Shown piece by piece: positions 34,251 to 42,704 of a DNA stretch of 64,000 bases (position 1 is the first letter of the stretch; each line of letters begins with the position of its first letter). The notes beneath the pieces were generated by a model. It was given only the letters and a program-made list of their open reading frames with translations, did not search any database and was not told the origin of the DNA. Origin of the DNA: Pedobacter heparinus DSM 2366 (GTDB lineage: Bacteria > Bacteroidota > Bacteroidia > Sphingobacteriales > Sphingobacteriaceae); contig NC_013061.1 in the NCBI RefSeq assembly GCF_000023825.1, positions 1,488,001-1,552,000 on the forward strand, given 5' to 3'. A program made the translations under genes and the position numbers.

Positions 34251-35636
34251 ATGAACAATAGAAGAGATTTTTTAAAACTGACCAGCATTGCAGGGGCAGG
34301 GCTTCTTGCAGGATGCGCTACCAGAAATGCAAGTGCTGGTACTGGTATAAAAATGCATAACCGGAATTATACCCAAAAATTCAACATGTCTGGCTATGCT
34401 GCCCCAAAATTACAAACCGTTCGCGTTGGTTTTATAGGAGTAGGTAACCGGGGAACTTCAGCAGTAACAAGGATGAGTAAAATAGAAGGTGTAGAAATCA
34501 AAGCCATATGCGATTTACGACCTGAAAAAGCTCAGGCTGCCAAAAGAAATATCGCAAATACCCCACATAGGCCAGATCTTTATACCGGAGGGGAAAACGA
34601 ATGGAAAAAAATGTGCGAACGCAATGATATCGACCTGGTTTACATCGCTACACCATGGAATTTACATACCCCCATGGCAGTATTCTCCATGGAACATGAT
34701 AAGCATGCTGCTGTGGAAGTGCCTGCAGCCGAAACGCTTGAAGAGTGCTGGCAATTGGTCGAAACTTCTGAAAAGACAAAAAAGCATTGCATGATGCTGG
34801 AAAACTGTTGTTATGATTTCTTTGAACTGCTTACTTTAAATATGGCACGTCAGGGTTTCTTTGGCGAGATTGTTCATGCAGAAGGCGCTTATTTACATGA
34901 TCTGCTGGATGAAAACTTCTCCAAAACACAGTATCAGGGCATGTGGCGTTTAAAAGACAATTACAAAAGCGGTAACTTATATCCTACACATGGGTTAGGG
35001 CCTGTTGCACAGGCAATGGACATTAACCGGGGCGATAAGATGGATTATCTGGTATCAGTATCCAGTAATGATTTTATGATGGCCGCAAAGGCTAATGAAC
35101 TTGCTGCAAAGGATGATTTTTATAAAGAATTTGCTGGCAAAAGTTTCCGGGGAAATATGAATGTAACCACCATCCGGACCAGTAAGGGTAAAACCATTAT
35201 GATCCAGCACGATGTAACCTCACCACGCCCTTATTCAAGGTTACACACCATCAGCGGTACCAAAGCCATCGCCCAGAAATACCCGCTTCCTGCACGCATT
35301 GCCACCAATCATTTAAACTGGGTAACACCGGAAGAAATGAAAGTGCTTGAAGAAAGATATCAGCCGGCCATTGTAAAGAAAATTGGTGAAATGGCAAAAA
35401 AAGTTGGTGGACATGGGGGGATGGACTTCATGATGGACTGGCGCCTGATCGATTGTTTGCGCAACGGTTTGCCTTTGGACATGGACGTATATGATGCGGC
35501 TACCTGGAGCTCGATAAAGCCATTAAGTGAAATATCAGTAGCCAACCGTTCCAATTCTATTGATGTGCCCGATTTTACAGGTGGTTCATGGAAAACGAAC
35601 AAACAGGTTGACCTTACCTTAAGTCATCTTAAGTAA
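34251..35636 (+). CDS. GH109-type NAD-dependent glycosidase (Gfo/Idh/MocA fold; alpha-N-acetylgalactosaminidase family)
   Basis: A 461-residue protein. The N-terminus has twin arginines (NNRRDFLKL) and a lipobox-like 'GLLAGC' (Cys22), suggesting Tat export with lipidation. The Rossmann motif 'VGFIGVGNRG' (59-68) binds NAD. The segments 'ATPWNLHTPMAVFSMEHDKH', 'AVEVPAAETLEECWQLVE', 'MMLENCCYDFFEL', 'LYPTHGLGPVAQAMDINRGD' (His247) and 'GGHGGMDFMMDWRLIDCL' are those of GH109 alpha-N-acetylgalactosaminidases, which use a transient oxidation mechanism. Substrate specificity within GH109 is not readable. It is preceded by a palindromic operator and followed by a terminator, so it is a single-gene unit. 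Confidence 0.88.
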   Translation: MNNRRDFLKLTSIAGAGLLAGCATRNASAGTGIKMHNRNYTQKFNMSGYAAPKLQTVRVGFIGVGNRGTSAVTRMSKIEGVEIKAICDLRPEKAQAAKRNIANTPHRPDLYTGGENEWKKMCERNDIDLVYIATPWNLHTPMAVFSMEHDKHAAVEVPAAETLEECWQLVETSEKTKKHCMMLENCCYDFFELLTLNMARQGFFGEIVHAEGAYLHDLLDENFSKTQYQGMWRLKDNYKSGNLYPTHGLGPVAQAMDINRGDKMDYLVSVSSNDFMMAAKANELAAKDDFYKEFAGKSFRGNMNVTTIRTSKGKTIMIQHDVTSPRPYSRLHTISGTKAIAQKYPLPARIATNHLNWVTPEEMKVLEERYQPAIVKKIGEMAKKVGGHGGMDFMMDWRLIDCLRNGLPLDMDVYDAATWSSIKPLSEISVANRSNSIDVPDFTGGSWKTNKQVDLTLSHLK

Positions 35637-35639
35637 AAA

Positions 35640-35685
35640 TTAGCCTTCTGTGAAACAGCACCTATGCCGTTTCGCAGAAGGCTAA
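35640..35685 (+). terminator. Terminator after the GH109-type gene
   Basis: TTAGCCTTCTGTGAAAC at 35640-35656 pairs with GTTTCGCAGAAGGCTAA at 35669-35685 (17 bp, one G-T wobble), with a 12-nt loop, followed by TTTTC. It begins 3 nt after the stop codon. Confidence 0.88.
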
Positions 35686-35714
35686 TTTTCAAATCATTTT
35701 CGTTAATCAATTGA

Positions 35715-35891
35715 ATTTACTTCCAAGCTGCAAAACCTTGCAAGGATTATCCTTGTCCTGTTTATGATCTTAGCAGGTATCAACACCTCAGCATTCAGCT
35801 GCAGGAATTCCAGACACATGTTCCAGACTGGATTTCCCTGGACAAAGAGATCCTCAATAAGTCAGCTACCAAAATTGTTCCTTATATTTGA
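35715..35891 (+). pseudogene. Possible coding remnant without a start
   Basis: An open frame from 35715 to TGA 35889-35891 reads as plausible protein near its end (HLSIQLQEFQTHVPDWISL, then DKEILNKSATKIVPYI). No start codon is available, since a TGA precedes it at 35712. It may be the 3' tail of a lost gene. The family is not recognised and the length is small, so chance is possible. Confidence 0.2.
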
Positions 35892-35924
35892 ATAGCCACT
35901 TGGTTACATATAATCATCATTGAA

Positions 35925-36374
35925 ATGGAAAATCCTTATGTTGAAGTGCAGATGCTGATCAGAAAGCCGGCATCTGAAGTCTTTGAAGCATTTATTGATC
36001 CTGAGATCACTAAAAATTTCTGGTTTACCAGGGGAAGCGGAAAACTGGAAGAGGGCAGAACAATTACCTGGGAATGGGAAATGTACAATGTTTCGAGCCA
36101 GGTATTTGTTAAAGAAATTTTGCCAAACCAAAAAATATCGGTTCAATGGGATCAATACCAGACAACTGTTGATTTCGAGTTTAAGCCTTTAGGGGAGGAT
36201 TCTACTTATGTTACGATTAAACAATATGGATTTAAAACTACAGGCGCTGAGTTGCTGGCAGAGATCAATGGGGCAAGTGGTGGCTTTACCACTGTAATAG
36301 ATGGATTAAAAGCTTATATGGAACATGGTATCAATTTGAATTTGATTGCAGATAAATTTGCTAAACTAGCTTAA
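35925..36374 (+). CDS. SRPBCC/AHSA1-domain protein
   Basis: A 149-residue single-domain protein of the helix-grip (Bet v 1-like) fold. 'VQMLIRKPASEVFEAFIDPE' and 'TKNFWFTRGSGKLEEGRTIT' with 'WEWEMYNVSS' are the normal AHSA1-like opening. 'VTIKQYGFKTTGAELLAEIN' and 'GGFTTVIDGLKAYMEHG' form the C-terminal helix region that closes the ligand cavity. Family members bind small hydrophobic ligands or act in stress responses; the ligand here is unknown. A TATATTTG box at 35883-35890 may be its promoter. It converges on the GH105 gene. Confidence 0.9.
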   Translation: MENPYVEVQMLIRKPASEVFEAFIDPEITKNFWFTRGSGKLEEGRTITWEWEMYNVSSQVFVKEILPNQKISVQWDQYQTTVDFEFKPLGEDSTYVTIKQYGFKTTGAELLAEINGASGGFTTVIDGLKAYMEHGINLNLIADKFAKLA

Positions 36375-36436
36375 AGTACGTCAGGGTTTTATCAACCCGG
36401 CACTGTCCGCCGATTGGCTTAATACTTACATGGAGT

Positions 36437-37555
36437 TTAATTGGTTAATTTCATTAGCTCCGTTCCCGCCAGTAAAAATCCACCAATGGCATACACCTCG
36501 GTATCATCGGCTTTGATTTCGGCCTTTGCCTTATTGCCAATGGGCTGTACATTGCCCAGCATACCTGTAGCTGTTATGCTGGTGGTAAGTGCATGCCATG
36601 CTTTCCTTACTACGGGCAGATAGGTTTTGGCATCCAGTATTTTATGGTTGATGCCCCATGCCAAAGCATAACAGTAAAACGCAGTGCCGCTGGTCTCTTT
36701 TGAAGGGTACGATTCCGGATCGAGCAAACTGGTGCGCCAGCTTCCATCGGCTTGCTGCAATGTTTTTATTTTACCGGCCATTTCTTTAAAGAGCTGTATA
36801 TATTTCGGCCGGTCGGGATAATTTGCCGGCATATTGTCCAGCAGCCTTGCCATACCGCCCATTACCCAGCCATTGCCGCGTGCCCAGAATACCTTTTTAC
36901 CATTGGCTTCTTTTCTGTCAAAAAACCTGCTGTCGCGATAAAATAAATGTTCTTCCTTATCATAAAGATAAGCTGTCGTTTTCCACCAGAGTTTATTGCT
37001 CAGGTCAAGGTATTGGGTATTGCCGGTAGCTTTGGCCAGAAGGGCAAGGGCAGGCGGGCCCATAAACAGGGCATCACACCAGGCCCATTCCCTTCTGTTG
37101 ATTTTATTGATCCATTCCAGCGATTCTGTATGCGGCCGTGCCAGCAGGGTGTCGGCCAGTTGCCGAAAATCTTTGATCGTCCGGGGCTGTTTTTCCAGAA
37201 GGTAAAGCTCAGTGTACAGCTGGCCTACACAATAGAAATCGGCGAAATAACGCAAAGAGTCTTTGGTGATCTGCCAGTTTAGTTTTTCGCCAACCTCCTT
37301 ACGCAAAAAATCAATATAGGAACGGTTGCCAGATGCCTGGGCGTACGCCATCAGGCCGGTGTAAAGGGTACCATTGGTCCAGTCGTCTTCTGCATGTCGC
37401 CAGCCATGCTGTTTAATGCTGTCTACCTGCCATCTGGCTACTTTTTTCATGGTCTCCATTATGGCGGGCCGACTGCTTTGTCCATAGCATTTGTAAAAAC
37501 CAAAACTCAGCACCAAATTTAAAATCAACAGAAAAATACCCTTTGTTTTCATCAT
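36437..37555 (-). CDS. GH105-type unsaturated uronyl (rhamnogalacturonyl) hydrolase
   Basis: A 372-residue exported (alpha/alpha)6-barrel enzyme (signal peptide, cleavage near 'CYGQSS'). 'DDWTNGTLYTGLMAYAQ' (57-73), 'WAWCDALFMGPPALALLAK' with the catalytic Asp161, 'FWARGNGWVMGGMARLLD' and 'SKETSGTAFYCYALAWGI' are the family landmarks. GH105 enzymes release 4,5-unsaturated glucuronic or galacturonic acid from lyase products by hydrating the double bond. The start codon overlaps the last base of the upstream SDR gene stop (37555), giving tight coupling in the operon esterase-SDR-GH105. Confidence 0.92.
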   Translation of the reverse strand: MMKTKGIFLLILNLVLSFGFYKCYGQSSRPAIMETMKKVARWQVDSIKQHGWRHAEDDWTNGTLYTGLMAYAQASGNRSYIDFLRKEVGEKLNWQITKDSLRYFADFYCVGQLYTELYLLEKQPRTIKDFRQLADTLLARPHTESLEWINKINRREWAWCDALFMGPPALALLAKATGNTQYLDLSNKLWWKTTAYLYDKEEHLFYRDSRFFDRKEANGKKVFWARGNGWVMGGMARLLDNMPANYPDRPKYIQLFKEMAGKIKTLQQADGSWRTSLLDPESYPSKETSGTAFYCYALAWGINHKILDAKTYLPVVRKAWHALTTSITATGMLGNVQPIGNKAKAEIKADDTEVYAIGGFLLAGTELMKLTN

Positions 37556-38367
37556 TATACCCCGCTAAATGCAGAAAAACCACCGTCAACTTTAATGATG
37601 GTGCCCGACACAAATTTAGATTCTTCACTCAGTAACCATACCAGTGCGCCTTTAAGTTCATCGGGGTTGCCAAACCTGCTAAACGGTGTTTTTTTGATCA
37701 CCAAATTACCACGTTCTGTATACGATCCATCTGGCTGGGTAAGCAATGTCCGGTTTTGTTCGGTAATGAAAAAGCCGGGGGCTATGGCGTTCATCCGGAT
37801 GGCATCGCCATAACGGATGGCCAGCTCTGTTGCAAACCATTTGGTATAATTGTCTATCGCTGCTTTGGCCATGCTATAGCCCAGTACCCTGGTAATGGCA
37901 TGATCGGCCGCCATAGACGAAATATTTACAATACTGCCACTTCCTGTTTGGGCAATGGCTTCGCCAAATACCTGGGTAGGATTAAGGGTGCCCCAGAGGT
38001 TCAGATCGGCCACTTCGCGCATGCCGGGAATACTCAGTTTAAAAATGTCTGCCCCCGGCTGTAAAACCCCACCGGGCATATTGCCGCCTGCAGCATTCAC
38101 CAGGCCATCTATCCGGCCATAAGCCTCCCATATTTTATCCTTGGCAGTTACCAGCTCCTCTTCTTTCAATACATCTGCCTTTAAGGCAAGGGCCTTGCCA
38201 CCCATACTGTTTACCTGTGCTGCACGTTGTTGGGCTACCTCCATATTGCGGCCCAGTATACCTACAATGCCACCCGCTGCGGCAATGGCTTCAATAAAGG
38301 CTTGCCCCAATATTCCGGTACCTCCGGTAACTACAATTACTTTGTCTTTTAAACTGAAAGGGTTCAT
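37555..38367 (-). CDS. SDR-family oxidoreductase, D-mannonate oxidoreductase-like
   Basis: A 270-residue cytosolic short-chain dehydrogenase. The NAD(P) motif 'TGGTGILG' is at 14-21, 'NAAGG' near 91-95, and the catalytic triad is Ser150/151-Tyr164-Lys168 in 'NISSMAADHAITRVLGYSMA'. The overall pattern, including 'VLQPGADIFKLSIPGMREVA' and 'FSRFGNPDELKGALVWLLS', resembles the SDR-type fructuronate reductases (UxuB/YjmF). These interconvert fructuronate and mannonate in glucuronate catabolism. That role fits its placement between a GH105 and an esterase, but the substrate remains inferred. It shares one base with the downstream GH105 gene. Confidence 0.85.
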   Translation of the reverse strand: MNPFSLKDKVIVVTGGTGILGQAFIEAIAAAGGIVGILGRNMEVAQQRAAQVNSMGGKALALKADVLKEEELVTAKDKIWEAYGRIDGLVNAAGGNMPGGVLQPGADIFKLSIPGMREVADLNLWGTLNPTQVFGEAIAQTGSGSIVNISSMAADHAITRVLGYSMAKAAIDNYTKWFATELAIRYGDAIRMNAIAPGFFITEQNRTLLTQPDGSYTERGNLVIKKTPFSRFGNPDELKGALVWLLSEESKFVSGTIIKVDGGFSAFSGV

Positions 38368-38428
38368 ATCTTAAATTTTCTTTTTTAGATGAGTTTTAGT
38401 GTTACAAGTTAAGTTTTTGTATGATCAA

Positions 38429-39820
38429 TTACCAGTTGTCGGTACGAAAAGAAGAAGCCGGTAAACCGTCGTTGTTAAACAACTCTGCTTTTACCCATTC
38501 TTTATAGGCATATCGTACGGCTACTGGTCTGGCTACGTCCTGACTGCTTACGTTAACCTGATTGGCTTTGATCATAGCTTTGGCGGGGTAGAATTTTTTG
38601 TCCTCTCCTGCAATTTCAAATAAAGTGAGCGGTTTCCGATACGAGGTAAGGTAAGGGGCATAGTTAAAGGTAAGGACTGCCGTGTCACCTTTAATTTCCA
38701 TGCTTTTCAGTTCGGGCGATTGATAGCCGATGCCTTTAATGCCGTAAGTTTTACCCAGTGCCCAATAGGCCGATCGCTGGGCAAGTGTGGTTTTGTCCAT
38801 AAAATGGATATCGGTTTCCATACCCACATCCAGGGCAGAGACCATTCCGCTGTTGGGGATTATTTTAGCGGCATTAAGCTGGGCCTCACGCAAACGCGGG
38901 CCGCTGCGGGTTTTATCTGTACCCCCGTAAGGGGCAATCTGGATATAATAAAAAGGAATATCACCGAGGCCCCAGTTTTTGCGCCAGTCGGCCACCATTG
39001 CTGGAAAAAGTTTTTCATACAGCTCGGGCTCATGCCGGTTAGATTCGCCTTGCAGCCATAAAAAACCTTTTATTCCATAACCAAGCAGAGGTGCAATCAT
39101 ACCATTGTACAATACAGTGGGTTCTTTATGCACAGCCTGGGCCGGATCTAAACTTTCCGGCACTTTAACTTCAGGAAAGGCATTTAAGCTGTTTTTGCTC
39201 ATCCAGGCCTCAATCATGGTACCCCCTGTTGAAGATAAGATGATGCCCACGGGCACTTTTAATTTCTTTTGCAGGATCTGACCATACTGAAAGGCCAGGG
39301 CACTGAAATCGCGGGCTGTTGCTGATGTTGATTCCATCCATTGTCCTTTCAACTCAGCTGTGGGGGCAAGGGTTGCTGCCCTGCTTACCCGGTATAAGCG
39401 TAGACTGGGATTATCAGCATTTAGAATAATTTCGCTGGCATTTAATATAGGGGAGGAATTGCCCCTTAAAGCCATTTCCATGTTTGACTGGCCAGAGCAT
39501 AACCATACTTCGCCAATCAGGATATTGTGCAGGCTAAGCAGGCTGCCATCATTAAAACCAAGCGTATAAGGGCCGCCGGCCTTAGGTGTCAGTATCTTTA
39601 AATTCCATTTGCCGCTGGCCGGAACCTGTAGGATATAGGCCTTTTTATCCCAGCTACCCACAATACTGAGCCTGGCATTGGGTTTGGCAAATCCCCATAG
39701 CCTTACTGCCGATTGCTGCTGCAATACCATGTTATCGGTAAAGATTGAAGGTAACTGGACTTTGGCAGCAACTTGCAGACTAAAGCATAAAGCCAGCAAG
39801 ATAAAAGTGGGTATACGCAT
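38429..39820 (-). CDS. Sialate O-acetylesterase-family (SASA/SGNH) carbohydrate esterase
   Basis: A 463-residue exported protein (signal peptide, cleavage near 'QVAAKV'). The block-I motif 'GEVWLCSGQSNMEM' contains the nucleophile Ser112; 'GFLWLQGESN' and 'DVGMETDIHF' (Asp337-x-His339) complete the triad. The N-terminal jelly-roll part ('LPSIFTDNMVLQQQSAVRLW') is typical. Members remove O-acetyl groups from sialic acids or plant glycans; here an acetylated uronan is likely. It is the first gene of the minus-strand arm of the large PUL. Confidence 0.91.
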   Translation of the reverse strand: MRIPTFILLALCFSLQVAAKVQLPSIFTDNMVLQQQSAVRLWGFAKPNARLSIVGSWDKKAYILQVPASGKWNLKILTPKAGGPYTLGFNDGSLLSLHNILIGEVWLCSGQSNMEMALRGNSSPILNASEIILNADNPSLRLYRVSRAATLAPTAELKGQWMESTSATARDFSALAFQYGQILQKKLKVPVGIILSSTGGTMIEAWMSKNSLNAFPEVKVPESLDPAQAVHKEPTVLYNGMIAPLLGYGIKGFLWLQGESNRHEPELYEKLFPAMVADWRKNWGLGDIPFYYIQIAPYGGTDKTRSGPRLREAQLNAAKIIPNSGMVSALDVGMETDIHFMDKTTLAQRSAYWALGKTYGIKGIGYQSPELKSMEIKGDTAVLTFNYAPYLTSYRKPLTLFEIAGEDKKFYPAKAMIKANQVNVSSQDVARPVAVRYAYKEWVKAELFNNDGLPASSFRTDNW

Positions 39821-40080
39821 TGTTATAATTTGATTTTAGGCTAAGATAGGCCGCAAAGGCTTTGAATGTGCAGGTCATTTAAGTCAGATATACAGGAGGC
39901 ATGCTTCATCAGGAACTGTAAACCTAAAAAAGCGGGCGATTGGGCCTTCATGCTATATAAAAATGCAGATTGATCATTTAGTACGGTACTTATGCTTCAT
40001 TTAGCCTGTAAAATTGGCCCTGCAACGTTATACCTTGCAACAACCAAATAACCCAATTCTAAATCTATTTTAAGAAGCGC
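39821..40080. promoter_or_regulatory. Divergent control region between the two arms of the uronate PUL
   Basis: A 260-bp gap between the esterase (minus) and the GH2 gene (plus), so both arms must start here. Visible elements are an inverted repeat AGTAC-G-GTACT (39980-39990) and two copies of ATGCTTCAT (near 39901 and 39992). No complete TTG-N19-TAnnTTTG promoter was found on either strand. Confidence 0.4.
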
Positions 40081-42687
40081 ATGATCCGAAGGCTTTTGAT
40101 GTATCTGTTTTTATTGAGCAATGTATATACTTCTGCATCCGGGCAGCAACAGCCCAGGTTACAATGGTCCATAAATGACAGCTGGAAATATTTATCCCAG
40201 GGGGCAGATTTTGCACAGCGACCAAAAGCTGATGATTCCAAATGGCAATCGGTAAACATTCCCCACACCTGGAATGCAAAAGATCCTTTTGACGATGACG
40301 AGACTTCCAGGAGGGACATTAGCTGGTACCGGAAAAAGGTAATGCTTGACAAGCGGTTTCAGGGCAAAAAGATCTATCTGAATTTTGAAGGTGCCTACCA
40401 GGTGGCCGATGTATATGTAAATGGGGTATTTGCAGGGCAGCATAAAGGTGGTTATACCGCTTTTACTTTCGATATTACCCACTTGGTTAAGCTGGGCGAT
40501 ACCCCAACAGAAAACCTGATTGCTGTTCAGCTGAACAATGCCCAGGACAACTTTATACCGCCGCTATCTATTGGTTATGCTTCTTATGGAGGTATTTACC
40601 GTGATGCCTGGCTCATCAGTACCAATAAACTTCATTTTAAAATGTTGGACCATGGTTCTCCAGGCGTATTTATCAGCACCCCGAAGGTAGACAGCAGCCG
40701 TGCCTCGGTTAACATCAAAGGTATCGTAAGCAATGACGACAGTATAGAACGAAAGTTTGAAATGCTGCATGTTGTTTATGATGCCCGGCAAAAAGAAGTA
40801 GCCAGAGTAAGTAAAAATTACACTGTTGCTCCTGGCAAAGAACTGGTTTTTGCACTAGATGCCAGTGCACTTAAAAATCCTGAGTTATGGTCGCCCGATA
40901 AGCCTTATTTATATACTGTAAAAAGCCGGCTGATAGAAAGTGGCCAGGTGATTGATGAACTAAGCAACCCGCTGGGTTTCCGCTGGTTTAGCTTTGATGC
41001 CAATAAGGGTTTTAGTTTAAACGGTAAAAAACTGGTCTTAAAAGGCACCAACCGCCATCAGGACATGAAAGATCATGGTGATGCCCTATCGGCCGAAGAC
41101 CATTACCGTGATTTAAAGCTGATCAAAGATATGGGCTGTAATTTTTTAAGACTGGCCCATTATCCACAGGCACCTGAAGTATTGAAACTGGCCGATAAAC
41201 TGGGCATACTGATATGGGAAGAGATTCCGCTGGTAAATTACATGAACCCGGTGCCCGAGTTCCTGAAAAACTCAAAAACAATGATCAAAGAAATGATCAG
41301 ACAGAATTATAACCATCCATCTGTAATTATATGGGGTTCCATGAATGAAGTGTTGTTGTGGAGCGAGAAAGCGGAACGCATACAGGTACAGGAAAATGCA
41401 GCTTATGTAAATAAGGTGAAAATGTATGCGGTAAAGCTGGACAGCACAGTACGGGCAGAAGACCCATACCGGTACAGTACTATGGCGATGCATATGGGAG
41501 ACGATTATGATAAGTATGGGCTGTCGGACATTCCGCAGCTGGCCAGTTATAATATCTATAACGGTTGGTACAGCGGTAAATCGGAAGAATTTAAACCTAC
41601 GATAGATAACAAGCACCGGCAAAACCCCAGGCAGGTTTTGTTTATCAGTGAATATGGTGCGGAGGCAGATAACCGGGTCAATACCGAAAAACCGCAACGC
41701 TTTGATTTCACAGGACAGTACCAGCGCTTGTACCATGAATCTTATTTAAGCCAGATGAAGCAGATGCCTTACCTTGCCGGAACAGCGATATGGAACCAGT
41801 TCGATTTTTCACAGCCTAACGTGGGTGGGGTAAGCAACAACATGAACCAGAAAGGAATGGTAACCTGGGACAGAAAACCTAAAGATTCCTATTATCTTTA
41901 TAAGGCCAACTGGAATGCTGAACCGATGGTCTATATCGCCTCGCGCGACTGGACGCACAGGGCAGGCCTGTCCGGAAGCACAGCTACCATTGAAGTTTAT
42001 TCCAATCTGGACGAAGTTAGCCTGATGGTGAACGGTGTATCGTACGGAGCAAAGCAACCAGATCACGTAAAAAAAATGATATGGAAAGTGAAGTTAAATG
42101 AAGGTGTAAATGATATTGATGCCAGGGGTAAATCGGCTAAAGGCCTGGTGAACGATCACCTTAACTTGAATTATGATGTTTACACGGAAAACCTTAAAAA
42201 TACTGCACTGCCTTTCTCACAACTGGCAGTAAATGTGGGTTCTAATGCCCAATATCTGGACAATTCAGATCATATCTGGCTGGAAGACCGGCCTTATAAA
42301 ACGGGTAGTTTTGGTTATATTGGTGGAAGCCCTGCGATGCTTAACATTAAAACGGTAAAGAAGAATACCAACGACAGTCCGCTTTTCTATACTTACCAGG
42401 ATGACATCAAGGGCTATCGTTTTGATGTGCCTGACGGAAGGTATGAACTGGAGATGTGTTTTATTGAAAGCGACAAGATCCCGGCAAATGAACGGATTTT
42501 TGAAGTATCTGTAAATGGGGATAAGCTGATCGAAAACCTGGACCTAACGGCCCAATATGGTTTTGGTGTTGCCGTAAGGAAAAAATACAGGATCAGTGTA
42601 AGCAATGGCACAGGCTTACAGGTGATCTTTAAGGCCATAAAAGGCAAAGCTGTTTTAAGCGGGATTAAATTAAAGGCCGCATTGTAA
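40081..42687 (+). CDS. GH2 glycoside hydrolase with C-terminal malectin-like domain (beta-galactosidase/glucuronidase type)
   Basis: An 868-residue exported enzyme (signal peptide ending near 'SASGQQQ'). The jelly-roll sugar-binding domain (~25-180, 'VNIPHTWNAKDPF'), Ig-like domain (~185-300) and (beta/alpha)8 barrel ('GTNRHQDMKDHGDALS') follow in GH2 order. The acid/base is Glu423 in 'IIWGSMNE' and the nucleophile Glu524 in 'FISEYGAEAD'. A malectin-like domain (~715-865) ends the protein. The family covers beta-galactosidases, glucuronidases and mannosidases, so the exact sugar is uncertain. First gene of the plus-strand PUL arm. Confidence 0.9.
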   Translation: MIRRLLMYLFLLSNVYTSASGQQQPRLQWSINDSWKYLSQGADFAQRPKADDSKWQSVNIPHTWNAKDPFDDDETSRRDISWYRKKVMLDKRFQGKKIYLNFEGAYQVADVYVNGVFAGQHKGGYTAFTFDITHLVKLGDTPTENLIAVQLNNAQDNFIPPLSIGYASYGGIYRDAWLISTNKLHFKMLDHGSPGVFISTPKVDSSRASVNIKGIVSNDDSIERKFEMLHVVYDARQKEVARVSKNYTVAPGKELVFALDASALKNPELWSPDKPYLYTVKSRLIESGQVIDELSNPLGFRWFSFDANKGFSLNGKKLVLKGTNRHQDMKDHGDALSAEDHYRDLKLIKDMGCNFLRLAHYPQAPEVLKLADKLGILIWEEIPLVNYMNPVPEFLKNSKTMIKEMIRQNYNHPSVIIWGSMNEVLLWSEKAERIQVQENAAYVNKVKMYAVKLDSTVRAEDPYRYSTMAMHMGDDYDKYGLSDIPQLASYNIYNGWYSGKSEEFKPTIDNKHRQNPRQVLFISEYGAEADNRVNTEKPQRFDFTGQYQRLYHESYLSQMKQMPYLAGTAIWNQFDFSQPNVGGVSNNMNQKGMVTWDRKPKDSYYLYKANWNAEPMVYIASRDWTHRAGLSGSTATIEVYSNLDEVSLMVNGVSYGAKQPDHVKKMIWKVKLNEGVNDIDARGKSAKGLVNDHLNLNYDVYTENLKNTALPFSQLAVNVGSNAQYLDNSDHIWLEDRPYKTGSFGYIGGSPAMLNIKTVKKNTNDSPLFYTYQDDIKGYRFDVPDGRYELEMCFIESDKIPANERIFEVSVNGDKLIENLDLTAQYGFGVAVRKKYRISVSNGTGLQVIFKAIKGKAVLSGIKLKAAL

Positions 42688-42704
42688 TGCGTTAAAAGAA
42701 AAAG

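Noticed and set aside
36375-36436. Terminator between the convergent SRPBCC and GH105 genes
   Set aside because: Only a 5-bp GGGTT/AACCC stem without a T run is visible; too weak to call.
41272-41736. Minus-strand open frame of 154 codons inside the GH2 gene
   Set aside because: Overlaps the GH2 catalytic barrel entirely; no recognisable domain and no start context.
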